Below the pieces are notes generated by a model, which saw nothing but the letters and a program-made list of their open reading frames with translations, did not search any database and was not told where the DNA came from. The position numbers and the translations under genes are program-made. This document shows positions 1-5,936 of a stretch of 12,082 nt of DNA, one piece after another. Numbering within the stretch: the first letter of the stretch is position 1; each line of letters begins with the position of its first letter. The DNA is from Bacillota bacterium (lineage in GTDB: Bacteria; Bacillota; Clostridia; Clostridiales; Clostridiaceae). The DNA lies in the NCBI GenBank assembly GCA_023440105.1, contig JAEXSY010000291.1:1-12082 (forward strand), read 5' to 3'.

Positions 1-666
1 ATGTTAAGCAATTTTGAAACAGTGTCAGAGGTAAGATCTGCGTTAGCCAATATTAATTTAGTAAACATACCCTTTGCTCCAGGAGTTGATATCGCAACCC
101 TCCACTGGATTGTATATGACAAGAAGGATGAGTGCATTGTTATCGAGCAGACAAGAGATAAGTTTTCTGTTTTTGATAACAAAATAGGTGTACTTACCAA
201 TCCTCCAACCTTTGATTGGCATATAGAGAACTTAAATCAATACATCACCCTTTCCTCCCATTGGGTGGATGACACAGAATGGTATAAGCAGAAGCTCAGC
301 CCCTTTGGCGGTGGCCTAGGCCTACATGGAATGCCTGGAGATTCTTATCCTCCTTCCAGGTTTGTAAGAGCTGCCTTCTTTAAGAGTCACTCTAGATTCT
401 TACAGGATGAAGCCAGCACCTTCACTGAATTCTTTCATATCTTATATAATGCAGCAGTTCCTAGCGGAGCAATAATCAAAAAGCAAGATAAGGATAGTGT
501 TATCATTTACACCTCCTGCATGTCCCTGGAAAGAGGCATTTATTATTACACTACCTATAAAAACCTTCAGATCAACGCTGTTGATTTATTTAAGGAAGAT
601 TTAGATGGGGATGAGCTTAAGACCTTTGAATATATTGACTCACCGAAGGTTAACATGCAAAACTGA
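1..666 (+). CDS. Choloylglycine hydrolase family protein (bile salt hydrolase / penicillin V acylase), 5'-truncated by window edge
   Basis: This is a linear-amide C-N hydrolase of the Ntn superfamily, which cleaves the amide bond of conjugated bile salts or penicillin V in the cytoplasm. The visible 221 residues match the C-terminal two thirds of the family. GVLTN (N67) corresponds to Asn175 of the C. perfringens enzyme and is followed by PTFDW. PPSRFVRAAF supplies the conserved arginine (R120, Arg228 in the reference). EFFHIL, YTSCM, ERGIYYYTTY and QINAVDL are typical of the C-terminus. Family members are about 320-340 residues long, so roughly 108 N-terminal residues are missing, including the nucleophile Cys2, Arg18, Asp21 and the residue (Asn82 or Tyr82) that helps separate bile salt hydrolases from penicillin acylases. 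The ATG at position 1 is therefore an internal methionine, not the start. The numbering comparison is from memory. Family membership is sure; substrate is not. Confidence 0.93.
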   Translation: MLSNFETVSEVRSALANINLVNIPFAPGVDIATLHWIVYDKKDECIVIEQTRDKFSVFDNKIGVLTNPPTFDWHIENLNQYITLSSHWVDDTEWYKQKLSPFGGGLGLHGMPGDSYPPSRFVRAAFFKSHSRFLQDEASTFTEFFHILYNAAVPSGAIIKKQDKDSVIIYTSCMSLERGIYYYTTYKNLQINAVDLFKEDLDGDELKTFEYIDSPKVNMQN

Positions 667-696
667 TGGTGACAGGCACATGAGTTATTACTTATT

Positions 697-738
697 TATA
701 ATCTATTATTTTACATTACAGTAAAACTATGAGATTAT
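697..738. repeat. Imperfect hairpin downstream of the hydrolase gene
   Basis: Seven bases at 698-704 (ATAATCT) pair with 732-738 (AGATTAT). Inside them TTTTAC (709-714) pairs with GTAAAA (721-726) around a six-base loop. It begins about 30 bases after the stop of the hydrolase gene and could be a weak transcript-end hairpin, but it is AT-rich and has no following U tract. It overlaps by two bases the larger palindrome that follows, and it also overlaps the candidate promoter of the GH31 gene, so its role is open. Confidence 0.45.
710..738 (+). promoter_or_regulatory. Candidate promoter for the GH31 gene
   Basis: TTTACA (710-715) and GATTAT (733-738) are separated by 17 bases, a fair sigma-A pattern. 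Transcription would begin near 745, so the leader RNA would contain almost all of the 737-843 palindrome. A perfect TATAAT at 697-702 is an alternative -10, but no -35 at proper spacing is visible (the nearest, GTGACA at 669-674, is 22 bases away). Confidence 0.35.
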
Positions 739-843
739 TATTTATGATAGCTTAATCAGCCGCATAGGACTCAGTACATGACTGTACTAGTGTGATAATA
801 GCGTAGCTGTAAAGTATTAAGCTACAGAGGTTATATAAATAAT
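737..843. repeat. 107-bp multi-segment imperfect palindrome (possible structured RNA leader or mobile-element relic)
   Basis: Nested complementary arms are readable by eye. ATTATTTAT (737-745) pairs with ATAAATAAT (835-843), TAGCTTAAT (748-756) with ATTAAGCTA (816-824), CAGC (757-760) with GCTG (806-809), CGC (761-763) with GCG (801-803), ACT (769-771) with AGT (789-791), and AGTACA (773-778) with TGTACT (783-788) around a TGAC loop. A competing short hairpin is GTAGCT (803-808) with AGCTAC (820-825). Together these form one long, bulged, branch-free hairpin filling most of the 207-base gap before the GH31 gene. It matches no riboswitch class, attC site or terminator that I recognise, and it lacks a U tract. 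It could be a regulatory leader, a small RNA, or a MITE/REP-like insertion. Confidence 0.6.
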
Positions 844-873
844 CAAGGGTATAGACGGGAGGCAAGGTTAAAT

Positions 874-3177
874 ATGTTTGGAAGAATTACAGATTACAAC
901 ATAAATAATCAGATAGTAGAAATTAAGTTTGAAAAAAAATGTGGGCAAGTGGAAATAATTAGCGAGTCTATAATAAATATATTTGCAGCTTTAGAATCAC
1001 AGGAGCACCGCTCCAAGGCCATAGAAAATCTCCAAAAGAAGCAGGTTTCATACCATGTGGAGAGAGAAGAGGACTGTATTGTAATCACCACCTCAAAGGT
1101 AGCTGTAAAGGTTTATGATGAATTTAAGGTGGATTTTTATGATAAGGATGGTAAGGTCTTATGTAAGGACTATAGAGGAAGAAGACAGAAAGGCATTGTG
1201 CTTACTGAAGAGGATGCAGAACTGATGGCTGGGGAAGGACATGAAGTAGAGGATGATCCTGAGGATTATAGTATTCAGATTTTAAAGGAATTAGAGGGAG
1301 ACGAAGTCTTTTATGCCCTTGGTGATAAGACCGGTTTTTTGAACAAAAGAAATTATGTTTATGAAATGTGGAATACCGATAACCCAGCACCTCAGGTTGA
1401 TAGCTTCAAAGCACTGTATAAATCAATACCATTTTTCATCACCCTAAAGAAAGATAGTGTATATGGAATATTCTTTGACAATACCTATCGTTCTTATTTT
1501 GATATGGGAAAGGAAAGCAGCAAATATTATTATTTTGCCTGTGATAATGGAAACCTAGATTATTACTTCATAGCAGGTGATAAAATGACTGATATCGTTA
1601 CTGGCTACACCTATCTTACAGGAACTACGCCTCTTCCTCAGCTCTGGACCTTAGGTCATCATCAATCACGCTGGGGCTATAAGTCAGAAAAAGAAGTAAG
1701 GCAGATAGCAAAGAAGTTTAGAGATAATGATATCCCTTGTGATACTATTCATCTAGATATTGACTACATGGATGAGTTTAAGGTGTTTACATGGAATAAG
1801 GAACGCTATGAAGATCCAAAGAAGATGATTGGAGATCTAAAGAAGGATGGCTTTAAAATAGTAACCATTATAGATCCGGGTGTAAAGCTTCAAGAGGGCT
1901 ATCATATATATGATGAAGGAGTAGAAAAAGGTTACTTTGCTACAACCCCAGAGGGAGAAATCTATGTTAATGCTGTTTGGCCAGGAGATTCAGTTTATCC
2001 GGACTTTGGTAAGCCTGAGGTTCGCTCCTGGTGGGCCAATAATCAAAAGTATCTACTAGATATGGGAGTTAGAGGTGTATGGAACGATATGAATGAGCCA
2101 GCTAGCTTTAGGGGAGAGCTGCCTCAGGATGTGGTGTTCTATGATGAGGAGCTAAAGGCTACCCATAGTAAGATGCATAATGTATATGGACATTTAATGG
2201 CAAAGTCAACTTATGAGGGCTTGAAGGAAAATGACAAGAAAAGACCTTTTGTTATAACAAGAGCCTCCTATAGCGGCTCACAGAAATATTCCACTGCCTG
2301 GACTGGGGATAATCATAGTATTTGGGCACATTTACAGATGGCCATTCCTCAGCTGTGCAACCTGGGATTAAGCGGCATGTCTTATGTAGGCACAGATGTA
2401 GGAGGTTTTGGTTCCGATGCTACTCCTGAGCTTCTAGCCAGATGGGTACAGGTTGGCTGCTTCTCTCCATTATTCCGTAACCATTCCTGTATGGGGACAA
2501 TCCGTCAGGAGCCCTGGCAGTTTGGGGAAGAAATAATGAATATTTATCGAAAGTATGTAAATCTTCGATATGAGCTTCTTCCATATTTTTATGATTTATT
2601 CTTTAAGGGAGAAACCACTGGGCTTCCTGCTATGAGACCGTTAATTTTACATTATGAAAAGGATCAGAATTTGAAGGATAGAAATGATGAATTCCTTGTA
2701 GGAGAAAATATCCTAGTAGCCCCTGTAGTAAATCAAGGAGATAGTCAAAAGCTAGTATATCTACCTGAGGGCTTATGGATTGATTATTGGACAAAAGAAG
2801 AAAAGAAGGGTGGCAGCTATTATGTGAAAGAAGCTCCACTAGATGTATGTCCAATATATATTAAGGCTGGAAGCATTATTCCGAACTACCCTAAGCAGAG
2901 CTATGTTGGCGAAAAGGTAATAGATGATTTGATATTAGATATATATTTAGGAGAAGGAAGCTACCACCATTATCAGGATGACGGAGAATCCTTTGACTAT
3001 AAAGATGGAAAGTACAATGAGTATCTCTTTACCATCGATTCTGAAGGAACCTTCACAGCAAAGCTTCTTCACAAGGGATATGAAAAAGCATATAAAGGCT
3101 TCGTGCTTAAGTATAATAATAAAGAAAAGTATGTAGAATTTAACGGAGACAAGCTAACCGTTGAGTTAGATTATTAA
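874..3177 (+). CDS. Alpha-glucosidase, glycoside hydrolase family 31 (cytoplasmic)
   Basis: This 767-residue retaining alpha-glycosidase probably releases glucose from the non-reducing ends of imported maltose- or isomaltose-type oligosaccharides. There is no signal peptide, so it should act in the cytoplasm. Domain order: N-terminal beta-sandwich (about 1-250), catalytic TIM barrel (about 255-600), then C-terminal beta-sandwich domains. The GH31 signature GVWNDMNEP (401-409) places the nucleophile at D405. WTGDN (476-480) places the acid/base at D479. LDIDYMD (294-300) and the RNHS motif (535-538) are further subsite elements. The length is normal for the family. The ATG at 874 is preceded by GGGAGG (857-862) and AAGG (864-867). 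No transporter or sugar regulator gene adjoins it, so the natural substrate cannot be inferred from context. Its leader carries the 737-843 palindrome and its end is marked by a strong terminator, so it looks monocistronic. Alpha-xylosidase or alpha-glucosyltransferase activity also occurs in GH31 and is not excluded. Confidence 0.95.
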   Translation: MFGRITDYNINNQIVEIKFEKKCGQVEIISESIINIFAALESQEHRSKAIENLQKKQVSYHVEREEDCIVITTSKVAVKVYDEFKVDFYDKDGKVLCKDYRGRRQKGIVLTEEDAELMAGEGHEVEDDPEDYSIQILKELEGDEVFYALGDKTGFLNKRNYVYEMWNTDNPAPQVDSFKALYKSIPFFITLKKDSVYGIFFDNTYRSYFDMGKESSKYYYFACDNGNLDYYFIAGDKMTDIVTGYTYLTGTTPLPQLWTLGHHQSRWGYKSEKEVRQIAKKFRDNDIPCDTIHLDIDYMDEFKVFTWNKERYEDPKKMIGDLKKDGFKIVTIIDPGVKLQEGYHIYDEGVEKGYFATTPEGEIYVNAVWPGDSVYPDFGKPEVRSWWANNQKYLLDMGVRGVWNDMNEPASFRGELPQDVVFYDEELKATHSKMHNVYGHLMAKSTYEGLKENDKKRPFVITRASYSGSQKYSTAWTGDNHSIWAHLQMAIPQLCNLGLSGMSYVGTDVGGFGSDATPELLARWVQVGCFSPLFRNHSCMGTIRQEPWQFGEEIMNIYRKYVNLRYELLPYFYDLFFKGETTGLPAMRPLILHYEKDQNLKDRNDEFLVGENILVAPVVNQGDSQKLVYLPEGLWIDYWTKEEKKGGSYYVKEAPLDVCPIYIKAGSIIPNYPKQSYVGEKVIDDLILDIYLGEGSYHHYQDDGESFDYKDGKYNEYLFTIDSEGTFTAKLLHKGYEKAYKGFVLKYNNKEKYVEFNGDKLTVELDY

Positions 3178-3191
3178 AGATATTGAAATTT

Positions 3192-3245
3192 AAGAGTTAG
3201 GACAATTTCACTTTTTGTGATTGTCCTAGCTCTTTATTGTTTTAT
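3192..3245 (+). terminator. Rho-independent terminator of the GH31 gene
   Basis: An arm beginning AAGAGTTAGGACAAT (from 3192) pairs with ATTGTCCTAGCTCTT (to 3234), with one G-T wobble. The inner CAC/GTG closes a loop of five T residues. A T-rich tract (TTATTGTTTT) follows. It lies 15 bases after the GH31 stop. Confidence 0.9.
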
Positions 3246-3297
3246 CAGATAATACTACGCTGAATAATTGTAAATTAAATACTAAAATTATAAAATA

Positions 3298-3306
3298 TGG
3301 TATAAT
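3298..3306 (+). promoter_or_regulatory. Candidate extended -10 promoter element
   Basis: TGGTATAAT is a consensus extended -10 element (TGnTATAAT) in very AT-rich DNA, lying after the GH31 terminator and about 30 bases before the ABC relic. No good -35 is needed for this type. It probably drove the lost ABC gene and may now give a long leader for the GNAT genes from 3618. Confidence 0.4.
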
Positions 3307-3337
3307 TTATCCATAATTATTAGTTGTCTATATTAAC

Positions 3338-3593
3338 ATAGAAGTTTCTAACCTTAAAAAGAGCTACGGCAAAGTGCAGGCCTTGAGAGGAATTAGCCTC
3401 AAGGTGAAGAAGTAATAATAAGCAGATAAAGCATATATCCGCCCTTTTTGAAGGCGCAAGAATTCTTTATTGGAGGCTAACCCCCTTGGAGAACCCCAGG
3501 TATTTCGCTGGAATAAGGGACTTATGGGACAGTACTAATTTAGAAGGTCATTTTCCTTTCTATCCTACCTATAGTGAAAAAATAATATCTTAA
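3338..3593 (+). pseudogene. Relic ABC-transporter ATP-binding protein gene (internal deletion, frame change, start codon lost)
   Basis: Two pieces of one ABC ATPase can be read. From 3341 the frame gives EVSNLKKSYGKVQALRGISL and then KVKK before stop codons at 3413. This is the classic first strand-turn-strand of the family, just before where GEIFGLLGPNGAGKS-like Walker A sequence should come. The codon where the initiator belongs is ATA (3338-3340). In another frame, from about 3441, ALFEGARILYWRLTPLENPR followed by YFAGIRDL resembles the Q-loop region of drug- or antibiotic-type ABC ATPases, normally about 50-60 residues further on. That frame ends at 3591-3593. Walker A, the signature motif, Walker B and the H-loop are absent, so no ATPase can be made. 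The last 20 or so codons (after RDL) match nothing I recognise. No permease gene adjoins. Homology is judged by eye from family patterns. Confidence 0.75.
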
Positions 3594-3617
3594 TTTATTC
3601 AAGAAAGAGGTGTAATA

Positions 3618-4148
3618 ATGTCTGAAATCAAATTAATGAAACCAACAATGGAATATGCTGGGGATATACTGAAGCTTCGTGAGGAGATATTAGCTTCAAA
3701 GGATGAAGACAGCTTTGCAGGCTGCTATAACTTAGGAAAATATTTATCTATTGAGGAATGGATAAAGGATGTCTCTATTCTGGAATCAACAGAAACTTGT
3801 CCAAAGGATAAGGTCCCATCAAATGTCTATATTGCAGTTCGATTGTCTGATAATAAAATTGTAGGAATCATTGATTTCAGACATCATATAAATCATCCTG
3901 TTTTAAGTGTTTGGGGTGGCCATATCGGATACTCAGTACGCCCTGATGAAAGAAGGAAGGGATACGGAAAGGAAATGCTGAGGCAAACCCTACAAAGCTG
4001 TAAAAATCATGGTTTAAGTAAGGTTATGATTACCTGCGATTCTATTAATATAGCCAGCGAAAAGACCATTATTGCCAATGGAGGAGTTTTTGAAAAAGAA
4101 ATTTCTGTTGATGATATTATGATGAAGAGATATTGGATATATTTATAG
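3618..4148 (+). CDS. GNAT family N-acetyltransferase
   Basis: A 176-residue single-domain GNAT, which transfers an acetyl group from acetyl-CoA to an amine of a small molecule or protein. The acetyl-CoA pyrophosphate loop is RRKGYG (112-117), matching Q/R-x-x-G-x-G/A, preceded by the usual beta-strand 4 (GHIGYSVRPD, 101-110). The N-terminal KLMKPTMEYAGDILKLREEI is the standard beta1-alpha1 entry. NIASEKTIIANGGVFEKE (144-161) is the alpha4-beta6 element common in the RimJ/ribosomal and small-molecule branches. Length is typical. The ATG has a good ribosome site (GAAAGAGGTG, ending 8 bases upstream). It is followed after 40 bases by a second GNAT gene and probably shares its transcript. The substrate cannot be told from sequence. 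Confidence 0.88.
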   Translation: MSEIKLMKPTMEYAGDILKLREEILASKDEDSFAGCYNLGKYLSIEEWIKDVSILESTETCPKDKVPSNVYIAVRLSDNKIVGIIDFRHHINHPVLSVWGGHIGYSVRPDERRKGYGKEMLRQTLQSCKNHGLSKVMITCDSINIASEKTIIANGGVFEKEISVDDIMMKRYWIYL

Positions 4149-4188
4149 GCTCAATCGGATAGAAAAATTTGAATTAAGAGGTGTTGCT

Positions 4189-4797
4189 TTGGAAATTTCT
4201 ATTAGAAACGAGGAAGAAAAGGATTATCGACGGGTTGAAGAAATAACAAAACTTGCTTTTTCTTATCCTGGAAGAATTGAGCGGGGACAAATCGGTTGTC
4301 CATTTGAACATTGGATGGTTAATGAATTACGAAAACGAGATGGCATTCTTTCTTTGAGCTTAGTAGCAGAGCTCAATGATGTTGTAGTAGGACATGTTAT
4401 TTGCAGCAAGGCTGAGGTCAGAATATCAGATAGTGTAATTCTGGTTTTAACTTTTGGACCAATCAGTGTTTTGCCCGAATATCAACGACAAGGTATAGGC
4501 AAAGCACTTATAAATAATATGATAAGCAAAGCAACCCAGCTAGGATATGGTGCAATTTTGTTTTTCGGTCGTCCAGAGTACTATCCACAATTTGGTTTTA
4601 AAGAAACTTCTTCATGGGGGATAACAGATTCAGATGGATACAATTATCCAGCGTTTATGGGTATGGAGTTAATACCAGGATATTTGTCATCTGCAAAAGG
4701 CGGAAAATTTTATGAATCTGATATTTTTAATGATGAACTTAATCGTGATAAAGTAAAAACTTTTGATAAGGAGTTTTCTACCTTAGATTTACAGTAA
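4189..4797 (+). CDS. GNAT family N-acetyltransferase (YhbS-like), TTG start
   Basis: A 202-residue GNAT of the YhbS-like type. The acetyl-CoA loop is QRQGIG (99-104). TFGPISVLPEYQ (88-99) precedes it, and FFGRPEYYPQFGF (125-137) with the PAFMGMEL element (154-161) follows; these are hallmarks of this branch. The start is TTG at 4189, chosen because AAGAGGTG (4175-4182) lies 6 bases upstream and no ATG is better placed. It is paralogous to the C-terminal domain of the double GNAT at 5937-7118: both share TFGP, YYP..GFK, AFMGIEL/AFMGMEL and G-KFYE. Its arginine codons differ from the neighbours: 8 of 11 are CGN here, against 5 of 16 in the paralogue, suggesting separate acquisition. Substrate unknown. 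Confidence 0.88.
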   Translation: MEISIRNEEEKDYRRVEEITKLAFSYPGRIERGQIGCPFEHWMVNELRKRDGILSLSLVAELNDVVVGHVICSKAEVRISDSVILVLTFGPISVLPEYQRQGIGKALINNMISKATQLGYGAILFFGRPEYYPQFGFKETSSWGITDSDGYNYPAFMGMELIPGYLSSAKGGKFYESDIFNDELNRDKVKTFDKEFSTLDLQ

Positions 4798-4850
4798 GTT
4801 AATAGGTCGAATTCAGTTTATCTTTTATCGTCTATGATATTGTATAGTTC

Positions 4851-4866
4851 ACTACATAATTGTAGT
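4851..4866. repeat. Short perfect inverted repeat between GNAT and methyltransferase genes
   Basis: ACTACA and TGTAGT flank a TAAT loop. A weak promoter pattern overlaps it: TTCACT (4848-4853), 17 bases, TATAAA (4871-4876). It could be an operator for the methyltransferase operon or chance in AT-rich DNA. Confidence 0.3.
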
Positions 4867-4885
4867 TTATTATAAAAATAATAAT

Positions 4886-4926
4886 AAAGATAATAAGGTT
4901 ATTTCGATAATCTTATCTTTCTTTTT
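4886..4926 (+). terminator. Rho-independent terminator after the second GNAT gene
   Basis: AAAGATAA (4886-4893) pairs with TTATCTTT (4913-4920), and GGTTAT (4897-4902) pairs with ATAATC (4907-4912) with one G-T wobble. A stable TTCG tetraloop caps the hairpin, a TAA bulge lies on the left arm, and CTTTTT follows. It separates the two GNAT genes from the methyltransferase operon. If the weak promoter at 4848-4876 is real, the hairpin would sit at the very start of that transcript and could act as an attenuator. Confidence 0.75.
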
Positions 4927-4986
4927 GAAAGGATATTACTTTGGTATCAATGAGTTCAAGGCTCATCTATACTTGGGAGGAACTCT

Positions 4987-5508
4987 ATGAGAATAGAAAT
5001 AAATAAAATCATTAGCGGAAATATACTTGATATTGGCGGTGGAGGAGAAGGTATAATCGGACAAGCCTATAAAGATCAAGTAACAGCCATAGACAACAGA
5101 CAAGAAGAATTGGATGAGGCACCGACAGGCTTTAAAAAGCTGTTAATGGATGCAAGTTGTATGACTTTTGATAATGAGTCTTTCGACAATGTAACAGCCT
5201 TCTATTCCTTTATGTATATGAAGAATAAGGTTCAGGAAGCTGTTATTATGGAAGCAGCTAGGGTATTACGAAGCAAGGGACAGTTTCATATCTGGGATGG
5301 AGAGATTGATTCAGCATATCCCAGCCCATATGTAGTGGAGCTTGATATTGATTTATATGGTAAGCATGTTCATACTTCATATGGGATAATTAAAGATAAT
5401 GGAGAACAGAACGCTGAGTTTTTTATAGAGCTTTGTAAAAAGGCAAAACTCAACCTTATAGAATGTAAAAATGTAGATAAACACTTTTATATACTTTTGG
5501 AAAAATGA
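4987..5508 (+). CDS. Class I SAM-dependent methyltransferase
   Basis: A 173-residue Rossmann-fold methyltransferase (Methyltransf_11-like), small for the family. Motif I is ILDIGGGGEG (13-22), binding the methionine part of SAM. The acidic residue after strand 2 is D36 (TAIDNRQ), contacting the ribose hydroxyls. LMDASCM (53-59) is the adenine-binding motif, and SFDNVTAFYSF (65-75) is motif IV. ARVLRSKGQFHIWD (91-104) is the typical post-motif helix and strand 5. The N-terminus begins only about 12 residues before motif I, so no separate substrate-binding cap is present there. The ATG is preceded by GGGAGGA ending 5 bases upstream. It is the first gene of a probable operon with the DUF2200 gene (25-base gap) and the double GNAT. 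The methyl acceptor is unknown. Confidence 0.88.
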   Translation: MRIEINKIISGNILDIGGGGEGIIGQAYKDQVTAIDNRQEELDEAPTGFKKLLMDASCMTFDNESFDNVTAFYSFMYMKNKVQEAVIMEAARVLRSKGQFHIWDGEIDSAYPSPYVVELDIDLYGKHVHTSYGIIKDNGEQNAEFFIELCKKAKLNLIECKNVDKHFYILLEK

Positions 5509-5533
5509 ATATGATTCTTAAGGAGGATACATT

Positions 5534-5884
5534 ATGATGAAGCATAATATCTATACAATGAGCATAGCAAAGGTCTACCCCCTATATGTTAATAAGGCAG
5601 AGCGAAAAGGGCGTACAAAAGCAGAAGTAGATGAAATCACCTGCTGGCTTACAGGATATAGTAAGGAAGAGCTAGAAGCTCAGCTTCAAAGAGAGGTGGA
5701 TTTTGAGACCTTCTTTAAGGAAGCTCCAAAGCTTAATCCCTTGAGGCCTTTGATTAAAGGTGTAGTCTGTGGTGTCCGAATAGAGGATATAAAGGAACCA
5801 ACTATGAAGGAAATCCGTTACTTAGATAAGCTCATCGATGAATTAGCCAAAGGAAAAGCGATGGATAAGATTTTGAGGAAATAA
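5534..5884 (+). CDS. DUF2200 family protein
   Basis: A 116-residue soluble protein that I recognise as DUF2200, a widespread but uncharacterised bacterial family. Typical blocks are SIAKVYPLYVNKAERKGRT (about 10-28), the helix EVDEITCWLTGY, VDFETFFKEAP (about 55-65), LIKGVVCGVRIEDI, and a C-terminal RYLDKLIDELAKGK helix. The family is normally about 110-120 residues, so this one is complete. The ATG at 5534 has AGGAGG (5521-5526) at ideal spacing; a second ATG follows directly. There is no signal peptide, membrane segment or metal motif. It lies between a methyltransferase and a double acetyltransferase on the same strand with short gaps. That suggests co-transcription but does not establish a shared function. 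Confidence 0.88.
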   Translation: MMKHNIYTMSIAKVYPLYVNKAERKGRTKAEVDEITCWLTGYSKEELEAQLQREVDFETFFKEAPKLNPLRPLIKGVVCGVRIEDIKEPTMKEIRYLDKLIDELAKGKAMDKILRK

Positions 5885-5936
5885 AAATATTATTTCAATA
5901 GATAAATCTGTTGAAAGGTATATAGGAGTGAAATTT

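Noticed and set aside
1..3. ATG at the first base as the real start of the hydrolase gene
   Set aside because: The family's catalytic Cys2 and about 108 N-terminal residues are missing, and Ntn hydrolases need the cysteine near the start. The gene must begin upstream of the window.
737..843. Palindrome as an integron attC site, or a c-di-GMP, purine, THF or ZTP riboswitch
   Set aside because: No GTTRRRY/RYYYAAC core pair for attC, and none of the conserved riboswitch core motifs I know are present.
909..1390. Minus-strand open frames inside the GH31 gene (also at 2630-2854)
   Set aside because: They lie fully opposite a clear GH31 gene, lack ribosome sites, and have no recognisable domain.
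3487..3537. A separate frame reading LGEPQVFRWNKGLMGQY, reminiscent of a beta-galactosidase N-terminus
   Set aside because: The overlapping frame gives a better match to the ABC Q-loop region and fits the preceding ABC fragment.
5928..5936. GTG start for the double GNAT
   Set aside because: The GTG overlaps the AGGAG ribosome site; the ATG at 5937 has proper spacing.
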